A stretch of 11,586 nucleotides of DNA from an uncultured bacterium (GTDB lineage Bacteria > Bacillota > Clostridia > Oscillospirales > Acutalibacteraceae): contig CAJMOH010000066.1 in the NCBI GenBank assembly GCA_905215055.1, forward strand, positions 1-11,586, written 5' to 3'. A program made the position numbers and the translations under genes. Of this stretch, positions 1 to 6,660 are shown piece by piece (position 1 is the stretch's first letter; the number at the start of each line of letters is the position of its first letter). The notes under the pieces are model-generated. The model saw nothing but the letters and a program-made list of their open reading frames with translations. It made no database searches and was not told the origin of the DNA.

Positions 1-191
1 GCCTTGCTGGAAAAGTCCCCTCCCAGCTTGCGGTGGGCAAGTCGCGCAGGCTCCTAACGTCGCCAAGCTGGGCGAAACGGTCCGCCGCTCTGCCCGCGCT
101 TTTGCCTTGCTGGAAAAGTCCCCTCCCAGCTTGCGGTGGGCAAGTCGCGCAGGCTCCTGGCGTCGCCAAGCTGGGCGAAACGGTCCGCCGC
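1..191. repeat. 103-bp tandem repeat, two copies with inverted arms
   Basis: Positions 1-88 recur at 104-191 with two mismatches (TAACG against TGGCG near 55-59 and 158-162). The 15-nt linker 89-103 and the segment after copy 2 (192-210) are also loosely alike (both end GCGCT, a T-run, GCC), so the period is about 103 bp. Each copy contains CCCAGCTTG and its exact reverse complement CAAGCTGGG (22-30 with 64-72; 125-133 with 167-175), which could form a 9-bp stem over a ~33-nt loop. A period of 103 is not a multiple of three, so the repeat cannot encode a repeated peptide in one frame. It lies downstream of a minus-strand promoter and may be leader RNA or a copy of a dispersed intergenic element. 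The window edge cuts into it, so more copies may exist. Confidence 0.9.
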
Positions 192-211
192 CTTATGCGC
201 TGTTTTTTGCC

Positions 212-240
212 ATTATACCACAGGTTTTCCGGAAAGCCAA
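212..240 (-). promoter_or_regulatory. Sigma-A-like promoter reading leftwards out of the window
   Basis: On the minus strand a -35 TTGGCT (235-240) and a -10 TATAAT (212-217) are separated by exactly 17 bp. The -10 is preceded by TG-G, an extended -10. It begins immediately after the spoIIIAH stop codon and would start transcription near 205, running through the tandem repeats. It suggests that the gene following spoIIIAH is separately transcribed in vegetative cells. Confidence 0.6.
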
Positions 241-804
241 CTAATTTGTCCCAATGATTTTTATTTTATCCGCAGTAAGACCAGTTTGCTCCATGACGAT
301 CTCCTGGACAATCAGCGTATCCGTCTCCTCTACTGTGCCAGCAATCACCACGCTGCACTCCTCAGGAGTGATGTAGGCCACGCAATCGGAATAGCCCTTG
401 GCCTCCAGCAGACTTTCCACATTGGACTCCTCCAAAATGTTTTGGGCAATGGCCGAGGCCTCCTCCACCGCCTGCTGTTTGGCGGCACTGTCGGAATCCA
501 CACTCTCCAGCACGCTGTCTAAAAGGTCCATGGCCTCATCCCGAGAGGTCTGCCGGTCTATTCTGGCCTGAGAAAGCACGTCGCCCCCGGTGGTTTGGGC
601 GGAAGCGTCCGACTGCAGGTCGTCTGTCACGGTTTCCACATAAGCGTTGTTGACCAACTGCGCCGCCCCCAGCTGACTGGCTTCCGAGGCTGAATCCTCT
701 ACCGGCAGGCGGTTGGTTCCCGCAAATTGCCAATTCAGGTATACAGCCGCTCCCAGAGCCAGCACCAGAGAGGCCAAAACAAGCTGCTTCTTTCCAAATT
801 TCAT
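241..804 (-). CDS. spoIIIAH: Stage III sporulation protein AH
   Basis: Last gene of the spoIIIA operon, 187 residues against about 218 in Bacillus subtilis. SpoIIIAH is a mother-cell membrane protein whose extracellular domain, related to the YscJ/FliF ring-building fold, binds forespore SpoIIQ across the intermembrane space to build the channel between the two cells. Visible here are a short basic N-terminus, one membrane segment at about residues 7-26, an acidic low-complexity linker (about 35-75), a helical stretch (about 78-125) and a C-terminal ring-building-type domain (about 126-187) ending in IKIIGTN. The ATG at 804 is chosen because GGAGGG lies 7 nt upstream; a TTG at 819 falls inside that SD site. 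A 45-nt gap separates it from spoIIIAG. Identification rests on operon position plus architecture and is secure. Confidence 0.93.
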   Translation of the reverse strand: MKFGKKQLVLASLVLALGAAVYLNWQFAGTNRLPVEDSASEASQLGAAQLVNNAYVETVTDDLQSDASAQTTGGDVLSQARIDRQTSRDEAMDLLDSVLESVDSDSAAKQQAVEEASAIAQNILEESNVESLLEAKGYSDCVAYITPEECSVVIAGTVEETDTLIVQEIVMEQTGLTADKIKIIGTN

Positions 805-849
805 GACCGATCCCTCCAAGATGTTTTTTCATAGTTGCCCTGTCCCGGC

Positions 850-1389
850 CTAGCCGCTGCCGGTGACGCAGACCCTTGCTGAAGAAAGATTTAGGGCGGT
901 GCATACCGCTGTGAGAAGCTTTTCCCGGACAGCGGGATTGTCAGCAAAGGCACTGACCACCACAACGCCCTGAACCTCCGGGTGGGTTTGGGTGATGGTC
1001 AGCGCGTGCTGATTGCCGTCGGCGTCCTCCACCAAAATGTGAGAGGATTCCCGTTCCGTGGTGGAGGCGGTTTCCTCCTGGCGCCCGCTTTCCCGCTCGT
1101 CCGAGGCGTAAAGGCTGCGGCCGTTGTCCGCCAAAGTCACCACCACAGTGGGGGCTTCTTCCCCTGTAATGGCGGTAACAATTCGGGCCAGGTCTGTTTC
1201 CAGCTGCCGCCCATAGGTCTGGGACTCCGCTGCGCTGGATAGAACGGAGCCAGTTTTCTGGCCCGGCTCCCAAAGAGAGGAAAGCCCGATCAGGACAATC
1301 CCGCAGATCCCCAGCAGCACCACCAGCTTGACAGGCTTATCCCGCCCCAGCAGCTCCTGGAACCGCTTTTTCCATTGGTCCCCTTTCAT
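850..1389 (-). CDS. spoIIIAG: Stage III sporulation protein AG
   Basis: Encodes 179 residues, shorter than the roughly 229 of B. subtilis. SpoIIIAG forms a large ring in the mother-cell membrane as part of the SpoIIIA-SpoIIQ complex. The sequence shows a charged cytoplasmic N-terminus (1-20), one membrane segment (about 21-40), a Ser/Thr/Glu-rich linker, and a ring-building-type domain with strand TVVVTLAD near 81-88, an insertion rich in Glu, Ser and Thr (about 95-118), then HPEVQGVVVVSAFAD (136-150) and a C-terminal helix and strand. The HPE-to-VVV motif is typical of SpoIIIAG. The ATG at 1389 has AAAGGAG 5 nt upstream; an upstream extension to 1506 would overlap spoIIIAF and is not credible. 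The spoIIIAF stop lies 20 nt upstream. Confidence 0.94.
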   Translation of the reverse strand: MKGDQWKKRFQELLGRDKPVKLVVLLGICGIVLIGLSSLWEPGQKTGSVLSSAAESQTYGRQLETDLARIVTAITGEEAPTVVVTLADNGRSLYASDERESGRQEETASTTERESSHILVEDADGNQHALTITQTHPEVQGVVVVSAFADNPAVREKLLTAVCTALNLSSARVCVTGSG

Positions 1390-1409
1390 GGTCTCTCCTT
1401 TCCGGGGCG

Positions 1410-1877
1410 TCAGCCGCCTGTCCTTACAGTGACCTGAACCTCCTCCCCCAGCGTGTTTTGAAGCAGCGCCCTTGCCCGCTCCTCCTGGCTGGGATAGGAA
1501 CACCACACGGCCACCTCAGTCAATACTATGCTATTCTCCTCGTTTCTATCTGTCGAAACACGGATTTCTTTTGCGTCCACATTTCCCGCCGCCAAAAGCC
1601 CCTGAATATACTCCCTCACGTCCTGCTGAACCGCCTGGTCGTATTGCTCCTCCACATACGAGACAAGCTCCTCCTGCCGGCGCTCCACCTGAGCCTCTGG
1701 AAAAGAGACGTCAAGCCGTATGTGAAGGGCCGTTCCAAGAGTGGATACCAGCAGCCCTAAGGCGATTAAGCCGCCCACAAAGGACACCATCTGGCTTTCC
1801 GGACAAAACTTCCGCAAAAGTTCTGTGACAATCAGCACGGCGCACACCGTCAAAACGCTTTCCATCACCTTGCTCAT
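1410..1877 (-). CDS. spoIIIAF: Stage III sporulation protein AF
   Basis: A 155-residue membrane protein, shorter than the ~206 residues of B. subtilis SpoIIIAF. Two hydrophobic segments (about 5-22 and 31-52) anchor it in the mother-cell membrane. The remainder is a soluble domain with a Glu/Gln-rich helix (about 62-88) followed by alternating strands and helices, in keeping with the ring-building-like fold proposed for AF. The chosen ATG (1875-1877) has AAAGGAG 5 nt upstream and overlaps the spoIIIAE stop by 4 nt (ATGA), so the two genes are probably translationally coupled. Longer in-frame starts upstream would lie inside spoIIIAE and lack an SD site. Assignment rests on order between AE and AG plus the topology. 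Confidence 0.9.
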   Translation of the reverse strand: MSKVMESVLTVCAVLIVTELLRKFCPESQMVSFVGGLIALGLLVSTLGTALHIRLDVSFPEAQVERRQEELVSYVEEQYDQAVQQDVREYIQGLLAAGNVDAKEIRVSTDRNEENSIVLTEVAVWCSYPSQEERARALLQNTLGEEVQVTVRTGG

Positions 1878-2977
1878 AAGGCTCCTTTCGCGAACACCAC
1901 CAGCGCCGCGCAAACCACCGACACCAGGCAAACGCTGATTAATACCGCCAGAATCAGCTTTGTCACAGACACGCAGGCCCCGAAAAGCGACCCCAGCTTT
2001 GGAGTTTCAAACAGGTCGGCCGCCACCTGGCCCAGCAAACACACACCGGTCCACAGGGCTGTCTGCACCATAAGGGGGCCAAAGATACACAGCGCCGCCA
2101 AAATTCCAAAGGCCCCCACTCCCGATTTGACAACGCGCACGCTGTTTTGAATGGCGGACACCGCGTCTCCAAACGCGCTGCCCACAATAGGAATGGCGGA
2201 GGAGGCGATAAATTTCGCCGCCTTTCCTGTGGCTGCGTCCACCTGGGAGTTGAGCACGGTCTGCACTGAGAGAATTCCAGAGAACACCGTAACCGCCAAA
2301 ACCAGCAGCCACTTCGCCAATGCGTACAGGCTTTTCAGCAGGCCGTCAAACCGCCCGCCGCACAGGGAGGTTGCCAGGGCGAGAGTTAAAAAAATGTGCA
2401 GCAGGGGCATGAGTACCCCTTGGGACAACAGGGAAATCAGATTTCCAGCAGCCAGGGTTAAAAAGCTGTATGAGCTTCCCACGACAGTGCCGCCAGAGGC
2501 CAGCAGCAGAGCCGAATACACCGGCACACTGGCGCCCAAAAATACACAGGCGTTCTCAATCACCTGCTCCGCGGAACGGATTAGCTCCAGCAAGGGCGCG
2601 GTGAGAACGCCGGCACAGGCCAGAGTACCCGCCAAAACCGACGCGCTGCCGCCCTCTTCAAAATTCCCCGCCAATCGGCAGAGAATTACAATTCCCAGCA
2701 AGGACGCCAATCCCTTCAGCGGGGCAGTCAGCCGTTCCCGCAGCAGCTGGGAGATCAGCTTCAGCAGATTTTCTCCTGTTTGTCCCTCCCAAACGCCTTC
2801 TTCCACCCCCGCCTGGTCAAGCAGGTCCTGGGTCTCTTGGTCCAGGGCGCCGTACAGCTCCCCGGCGCCGCTTTTCTCATAGATTCCCTCCAGCTCTGAG
2901 GCATGGGCTTGACAGGGCGCCCACCACAGCAAAAGCGCCATCGCGAAACACAACAGGATTGCCCGTTTTGCTCCCAC
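1874..2977 (-). CDS. spoIIIAE: Stage III sporulation protein AE
   Basis: Polytopic membrane protein of 367 residues (about 399 in B. subtilis), a predicted transporter-like core of the SpoIIIA complex in the mother-cell membrane. A likely cleavable signal peptide spans 1-26, ending in AHA before SELEG; an extracellular helical region follows (27-75) and then many hydrophobic segments to the end. The conserved stretch around SSAIPIVGSAFGDAVSAI is typical of SpoIIIAE. Translation starts at a GTG (2975-2977); AAGGA lies 9 nt upstream and overlaps the end of spoIIIAD, and the only nearby ATG is followed at once by TGA. The gene ends in a 4-nt overlap with spoIIIAF. Confidence 0.95.
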   Translation of the reverse strand: MGAKRAILLCFAMALLLWWAPCQAHASELEGIYEKSGAGELYGALDQETQDLLDQAGVEEGVWEGQTGENLLKLISQLLRERLTAPLKGLASLLGIVILCRLAGNFEEGGSASVLAGTLACAGVLTAPLLELIRSAEQVIENACVFLGASVPVYSALLLASGGTVVGSSYSFLTLAAGNLISLLSQGVLMPLLHIFLTLALATSLCGGRFDGLLKSLYALAKWLLVLAVTVFSGILSVQTVLNSQVDAATGKAAKFIASSAIPIVGSAFGDAVSAIQNSVRVVKSGVGAFGILAALCIFGPLMVQTALWTGVCLLGQVAADLFETPKLGSLFGACVSVTKLILAVLISVCLVSVVCAALVVFAKGAL

Positions 2978-2989
2978 AATTTCACATCC

Positions 2990-3379
2990 TTACCATGCGG
3001 CAATCTCTCCGATTTGCTCCAGAAGTGTCCCGACAGCGGGCAGAGCCGCCGCCAAAACCGCGGCCCTGGCAGCCAGGTCCACCGTGTAGGAAAGGGCGGA
3101 CTCCCCGGCATCCTTGCACAGACGGGAAACCACCTGTCCCACAATGGTGATTCCCACCGCCTGCAGCATTAGCTTGATGGACTGGCCGCCCAGGGCGCCT
3201 CCAGAGGCCATCTCCTCCACCTGCTGAAACAGAGGCCCGGCCCGGTCCAATAAAACCAGAAGCAAAATGACCGACGCGCCCAAGCTGATGAGAAGGGCGT
3301 ATTCCTTGTTGCTCTTCTGCACCAAGGCTCCAAAAATCACCGCGCACAAAGCGCAGATTCCTATGCCAAAAATCTCCAC
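2990..3379 (-). CDS. spoIIIAD: Stage III sporulation protein AD
   Basis: A 129-residue, very hydrophobic protein (133 in B. subtilis) of the SpoIIIAC/SpoIIIAD family, part of the SpoIIIA channel complex in the mother-cell membrane. It has about four hydrophobic segments; the motif KSNKEYALLISLGASV after the first is characteristic. The start is a GTG (3377-3379) only 3 nt after the spoIIIAC stop and in the same frame (TAA GCC GTG). No purine-rich SD site is visible in the 20 nt upstream, so translation probably depends on reinitiation by ribosomes finishing spoIIIAC. Its own stop overlaps the spoIIIAE SD region. Confidence 0.94.
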   Translation of the reverse strand: MEIFGIGICALCAVIFGALVQKSNKEYALLISLGASVILLLVLLDRAGPLFQQVEEMASGGALGGQSIKLMLQAVGITIVGQVVSRLCKDAGESALSYTVDLAARAAVLAAALPAVGTLLEQIGEIAAW

Positions 3380-3382
3380 GGC

Positions 3383-3577
3383 TTACAGGGAAAAGATGGA
3401 TTTGACCGCCTGAAACAAGGCGTCAATCTCTCGGATAATCATCATCAGCACCACGATCAGCCCAGCCAGAGTGGTCATCATGGCCTGCTCCTCCCGGCCG
3501 GAACGCATAAGCAGTTGATTGAGAACCGCCACAATGATGCCGATGGCCGCAATTTGAAATATCAGATCCACGTCCAC
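3383..3577 (-). CDS. spoIIIAC: Stage III sporulation protein AC
   Basis: A 64-residue membrane protein with two hydrophobic segments (about 4-23 and 34-48) and the pattern VDLIFQIAAIGIIVAVLNQLL, which closely follows known SpoIIIAC (68 residues in B. subtilis). It is a small integral component of the SpoIIIA complex and is related to SpoIIIAD. The start is a GTG at 3575-3577, with GGGAGG 9 nt upstream; the reading frame stays open upstream as far as 3826 but this overlaps spoIIIAB and does not look like SpoIIIAC. It ends TAA, 3 nt before and in frame with the GTG of spoIIIAD. Confidence 0.93.
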   Translation of the reverse strand: MDVDLIFQIAAIGIIVAVLNQLLMRSGREEQAMMTTLAGLIVVLMMIIREIDALFQAVKSIFSL

Positions 3578-3605
3578 GAGGACACGCCTCCCTTTCCAGT
3601 CCTTG

Positions 3606-4085
3606 TTACAGCAGCAGCAGGCTGAGAGTAACCCCGGCAAACAGCCCCAGGGCCACAAAGACCTTGGATTTTTGCTTTGCCTCCTCCCGAGCCTGCTCCA
3701 GCCGCGGCTCCAAAAGAGAGCGGTACAGCTCCAAATGCTCCATCTGGCCCTGAACGTCGCTGACGCCCAGCCCCTGGACAAAGCCTTGATACAGCTCCCA
3801 GTCCCCATTGTCCCACAGAAGGACACGCCCCGCCCCCTCCAAGGCTCGGGCGGGATTGAGGAGAAACTCCCCGTCCTTCTCCGCCAAACGGCAAAAGGGA
3901 AAGTCCTGGTACTCCAAAATCAATTCCGGAAGGCTGGCAGCGGCAAAGCGGATGCCGGTTTGAAACGCCCGCATCAGCATCTTCAGATCACGCAACATCC
4001 GTACCCGGCGCTGCAGCCGAGCCGCTCCCAGCGCGCCTCCGATTACTCCGCTGAGAACAAGCAGAATGGCTCCCGCCAGCTTCAA
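3606..4085 (-). CDS. spoIIIAB: Stage III sporulation protein AB
   Basis: A 159-residue protein (about 171 in B. subtilis) with a membrane segment at each end (about 3-22 and 143-159) and a helical, charged middle region carrying LRDLKMLMRAFQTGIRFAAASLPE, the conserved SpoIIIAB stretch. The fold resembles type II secretion F-type platform proteins, and AB is thought to work with the AA ATPase to power the complex. The start is a TTG (4083-4085) preceded by GGGGAGGGGAGG; no better start yields the family N-terminus. The first 98 nt lie inside the spoIIIAA reading frame, an unusually long overlap. The stop is 28 nt before spoIIIAC. Confidence 0.93.
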   Translation of the reverse strand: MKLAGAILLVLSGVIGGALGAARLQRRVRMLRDLKMLMRAFQTGIRFAAASLPELILEYQDFPFCRLAEKDGEFLLNPARALEGAGRVLLWDNGDWELYQGFVQGLGVSDVQGQMEHLELYRSLLEPRLEQAREEAKQKSKVFVALGLFAGVTLSLLLL

Positions 4086-4998
4086 CAGCCTCCCCTCCCC
4101 TTTCCCTTATGCGCTGGATAGACTCGATTTTTCCCGGGGTACTCCGCCCGGAGAGGCACACCGCTGTTCCAAAAGCCCCCGTTTCTAAAAGCTCCCGGCA
4201 CAGGGGTCTTTGAAGCAGCCTGCCCGCCTCTCCGTGTACAGAGGCAACCAACGCCGCCCCGGATGCCGCCGCGCCCTTTAGCGCGTCCAAATCCCCCTGG
4301 GAAAGTTCGTCGCAGACGATGATCTCCGGCGACAGAGTTCGGACCGCCACATCCAGACCTGCCGCCTTGGGATAGCCGTGAAGCAGGTCCGTGTTAGGGC
4401 CAAGGTCAAAGCCTCCCAGCTCTCCCCGCTCGTCCACCACCGCCACCCTCCGGCTGGGCCCAAAGCGTCCCAGTGAGAGAGAGCGGGCCACATCCCGCAA
4501 AAAGGTAGTCTTTCCGCTGGAGGGAGGCCCGGCTACCAGAATCCCCTCCTCGATGGGAACACCCTCTAAAAACAGCCTGTCCCCACAGCCAATCACCTGT
4601 CTGGGAATACGGTACACCAGCGCGGTAATGTCCCGCACGGAAAGAATTTGCCCCTTCTCTGACACCGCCGAACCGCAAAGCCCCACCCGGCAGTTGCTTC
4701 CCATCTGCACAAAGCCCCGGCGGATTTCCTCCTGGTGGCGGAACACCGAGTAGCCGCAAGCCTGCAAAAAAAGCTCCCGAACCTGAGCGGCCGTCGTGGC
4801 CACGCCCTCCTGGGGCAGCTGGGACACACCGTCTCTTTTGAGGAAAAGAATACCCTCTCTGCCGCTGATGGAAACAGGCTGTCCCGCGGCGATGTGAATG
4901 TCAAAGGCCTGTTCCTTTACCCAGGCAGGCACTGTCAAAAGCAAGTCCCCATAGACAGAAATCTGCCGTGCCACATAATCAAAACCGGAAGGTTCCAT
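3988..4998 (-). CDS. spoIIIAA: Stage III sporulation protein AA, secretion-type ATPase
   Basis: First gene of the operon: a 336-residue cytoplasmic ATPase of the mother cell, related to the ATPases of type II and type IV secretion, which energises the SpoIIIA-SpoIIQ channel. The Walker A motif GPPSSGKT sits at residues 157-164 and a Walker B-like IIVCDE at 226-231; VVDERGEL at 187-194 is also conserved in the family. Around 1-100 is the N-terminal domain with KEQAFDIHIAAGQPV. The ATG at 4998 has AAAGGAGGG 6 nt upstream. The protein is longer than the B. subtilis one (307) because the last ~33 residues (Ser/Gly/Arg/Ala-rich) are read out of frame through the start of spoIIIAB; a +1 base in the G-rich run at 4089-4106 would instead end it at a TGA overlapping the spoIIIAB TTG. 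Confidence 0.94.
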   Translation of the reverse strand: MEPSGFDYVARQISVYGDLLLTVPAWVKEQAFDIHIAAGQPVSISGREGILFLKRDGVSQLPQEGVATTAAQVRELFLQACGYSVFRHQEEIRRGFVQMGSNCRVGLCGSAVSEKGQILSVRDITALVYRIPRQVIGCGDRLFLEGVPIEEGILVAGPPSSGKTTFLRDVARSLSLGRFGPSRRVAVVDERGELGGFDLGPNTDLLHGYPKAAGLDVAVRTLSPEIIVCDELSQGDLDALKGAAASGAALVASVHGEAGRLLQRPLCRELLETGAFGTAVCLSGRSTPGKIESIQRIRERGGEAVEAGGSHSACSQRSNRRRAGSGSAAAPGTDVA

Positions 4999-5028
4999 CG
5001 CCTTCCCTCCTTTGTCCAACGGATGTTC

Positions 5029-5058
5029 ATATCTATGGACAGGACCTGGAAAATAGAA
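5029..5058 (-). promoter_or_regulatory. Candidate sigma-E promoter of the spoIIIA operon
   Basis: On the minus strand, TTCTATT (5052-5058) and CATAGATAT (5029-5037) are separated by 14 bp. This resembles the sigma-E pattern of an AT-rich -35 with ATATT-like core and a -10 CATACAAT at 13-15 bp spacing. spoIIIA is a known mother-cell sigma-E operon in Bacillus and Clostridium, so a promoter of this class is expected between 4998 and 5110. The match is partial; the predicted start site would be about 25 nt upstream of the SD site. The -35 falls in the T-tail of the preceding terminator. Confidence 0.42.
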
Positions 5059-5092
5059 CAAGGGGACGCCGCGAAAATTCACAGCGTCCCCT
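5049..5092 (-). terminator. Rho-independent terminator after the NUDIX gene
   Basis: On the minus strand AGGGGACGC (5084-5092) pairs perfectly with GCGTCCCCT (5061-5069) around a 14-nt loop, followed by TTGTTCTATTTT. It begins 18 nt after the NUDIX stop codon and isolates that gene from the sporulation operon. Confidence 0.82.
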
Positions 5093-5110
5093 GTCGGGAT
5101 GTTTTGTTCC

Positions 5111-5530
5111 TTATTCCTCCTGGAAGCCGTCCTCATAGCGAAGAAAGGCTTGCAGCACGCTTTGATCCGTGGCATAAGTAACCAGCTCCAGGGCCTTTTC
5201 AGGAGCTTCCCAGCGAAGCTCCAGCACCTCCTCCGGCTGAGGACGGGCCTGATCCATCTCCGCCTTGGCGGCAAAGTAGATTACGTCCTTCATCACGCCG
5301 GGCTTTGGCGAATAGGTTACAGTCTCCCGAAAGCCGGTGTCCAGAGACACCTCCAAGCCGGTTTCCTCCCGGATCTCCCGCAGAGCGGTTTCGCTCTCCG
5401 TTTCGCTGTGCTCTACATGTCCCTTGGGAAACGCCCAGTGACCGCCGTTTTTGTGTTTGATCAAAAGCACCTCTGGGGCGCCCGCAGCAATGCGGTACAC
5501 CACCGCTCCGCAGGATTTTTCTTTTTTCAT
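5111..5530 (-). CDS. NUDIX hydrolase, Ap4A-hydrolase-like
   Basis: A 139-residue NUDIX pyrophosphohydrolase. The full NUDIX box GX5EX7REUXEEXGU is present: G37, E43, R51-E52, E55-E56, G58; the Glu residues bind the catalytic metal. The N-terminal CGAVVYR and the HWAFPKGHVE segment (31-40) before the box are typical of bis(5'-nucleosyl)-tetraphosphatase-like members, which clear dinucleoside polyphosphates, though substrate cannot be decided by reading. The ATG at 5530 has AAAGGAG 7 nt upstream. It follows galM by 77 nt containing a probable terminator hairpin, so it may be partly read through from the glk-galM transcript or have its own unrecognised promoter. A strong terminator follows. Confidence 0.9.
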   Translation of the reverse strand: MKKEKSCGAVVYRIAAGAPEVLLIKHKNGGHWAFPKGHVEHSETESETALREIREETGLEVSLDTGFRETVTYSPKPGVMKDVIYFAAKAEMDQARPQPEEVLELRWEAPEKALELVTYATDQSVLQAFLRYEDGFQEE

Positions 5531-5552
5531 GGGGACACTCCTTTCAAATATA

Positions 5553-5601
5553 CATCAAAGAAAAGAGACGCCTCAGCTCCAAGCCAAGGAGTCCCTCTTT
5601 T
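5553..5601 (-). terminator. Probable terminator between galM and the NUDIX gene
   Basis: On the minus strand AAAAGAG (5595-5601) pairs with CTCTTTT (5561-5567), and an inner CTCC/GGAG stem (loop TTGGCTT) lies between. The outer arm runs into CTCTTTTCTTTG, a T-rich tail. The stem is A-rich at the base with an unpaired internal region, so termination may be incomplete. Confidence 0.45.
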
Positions 5602-5607
5602 GCTTCC

Positions 5608-6654
5608 TTATTTTACGGAAAAACGATACTCTGTGACGGTGGAGAATGGCTGACCGGGCTGCAGGTACTGGAAGGGAAAATTCCCGTGATGTACCGAATC
5701 CGGATAGAACTGGGTCTCCAGGCACAGGGCAGAGTGAGGCTTCATGGGGCTGCCGTCCTTGCCCACCAAGCCCTCGTCCGGCTTGTTAAAGGTATACAGC
5801 TGCACGCCGGGCAAATCGGACCAAACCTCCATCACGCGGCCGCTTTCCGGCTCGTAGGCCTGGGCAAACTTCCGGAAACCCTGGCCCTCCACGCAGAAGT
5901 TGTGGTCAAAGCCGCCGCAAAGCTGAATCAGGTGGTCGTCGGCAAACATGTCGTCTCCCAGCTTTTTGGGAGAGGTAAAGTCCAGAGGCCCGCCCAGCAC
6001 CGAAACAATCTCTCCCGTGGGGATCAGGTCGTCAGAAACAGCGGTGGACTCCTTGGCGTTGATGGTGAGATAAGTCCCCAGCACGTCCTTCTGAGGATCG
6101 CCGGACAGGTTAAAGAAGGAGTGGTTGGTGGGGTTAAAGGGCGTTTCCTGGTCGCAGACAGCATCGTACCGCAGAGCCAGCGTGTTGTCCTTCTTCAAGG
6201 TATAAGTAACCTTCAGCTTCAAATTGCCGGGGTAGCCCTCGTCCCCGTCCGGGCTCTCGTGGGTAAAGGTGATGGAAGGCTCCTCCCCATCCTGGGTTTC
6301 CGCCGTCCATAGCACCTGGTGATAGCCGCCAGGGCCGCCGTGCAGGGTGTTGTTGCCGTCGTTTTTCGCCAGGGTATAGGTTTTTCCATTCAGCTCAAAG
6401 GAGGCGCCGCCAATGCGATTGGCATAGCGTCCTACAAACGTTCCCTGATAGTTGGAGCCGAAATACTCCTCCAGAGTGCGGTGGCCTAAAACCACATCAC
6501 CCAAGTTTCCATGCTTGTCCGGCACCAGCAGCTGGATAATCCGGCAGCCATAGGGGGTTGTGACAAGGGTCATACCCCCGGAGTTTTTCAAAGTGTAGAG
6601 AGCGGCCTCCCGGCCATCCGGCAGAGCTCCAAAGATCGTTTTCTCCACAGACAT
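5608..6654 (-). CDS. galM: Aldose 1-epimerase (galactose mutarotase)
   Basis: A 348-residue cytoplasmic enzyme, the usual length for GalM, that interconverts alpha and beta anomers of glucose and galactose. Signature elements in order: GRYANRI at 75-81, NNTLHGG with His105, NPTNHSFFNL with the catalytic His178, GGFDHNF with Asp250, and LCLETQFYPDS with the catalytic base Glu313. All catalytic and substrate-binding residues known for the family are present. The ATG at 6654 follows the glucokinase stop by 6 nt; its SD AAGGAGG lies inside the end of that gene, 11 nt from the ATG. The pairing with glucokinase suggests the unit supplies the right glucose anomer and then phosphorylates it. Confidence 0.96.
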   Translation of the reverse strand: MSVEKTIFGALPDGREAALYTLKNSGGMTLVTTPYGCRIIQLLVPDKHGNLGDVVLGHRTLEEYFGSNYQGTFVGRYANRIGGASFELNGKTYTLAKNDGNNTLHGGPGGYHQVLWTAETQDGEEPSITFTHESPDGDEGYPGNLKLKVTYTLKKDNTLALRYDAVCDQETPFNPTNHSFFNLSGDPQKDVLGTYLTINAKESTAVSDDLIPTGEIVSVLGGPLDFTSPKKLGDDMFADDHLIQLCGGFDHNFCVEGQGFRKFAQAYEPESGRVMEVWSDLPGVQLYTFNKPDEGLVGKDGSPMKPHSALCLETQFYPDSVHHGNFPFQYLQPGQPFSTVTEYRFSVK

Positions 6655-6660
6655 CCGCGA

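Noticed and set aside
33..522. Plus-strand frames running through the left-edge repeat
   Set aside because: The repeat period is not a multiple of three, so the two copies are read in different frames, and the second frame runs antisense through spoIIIAH.
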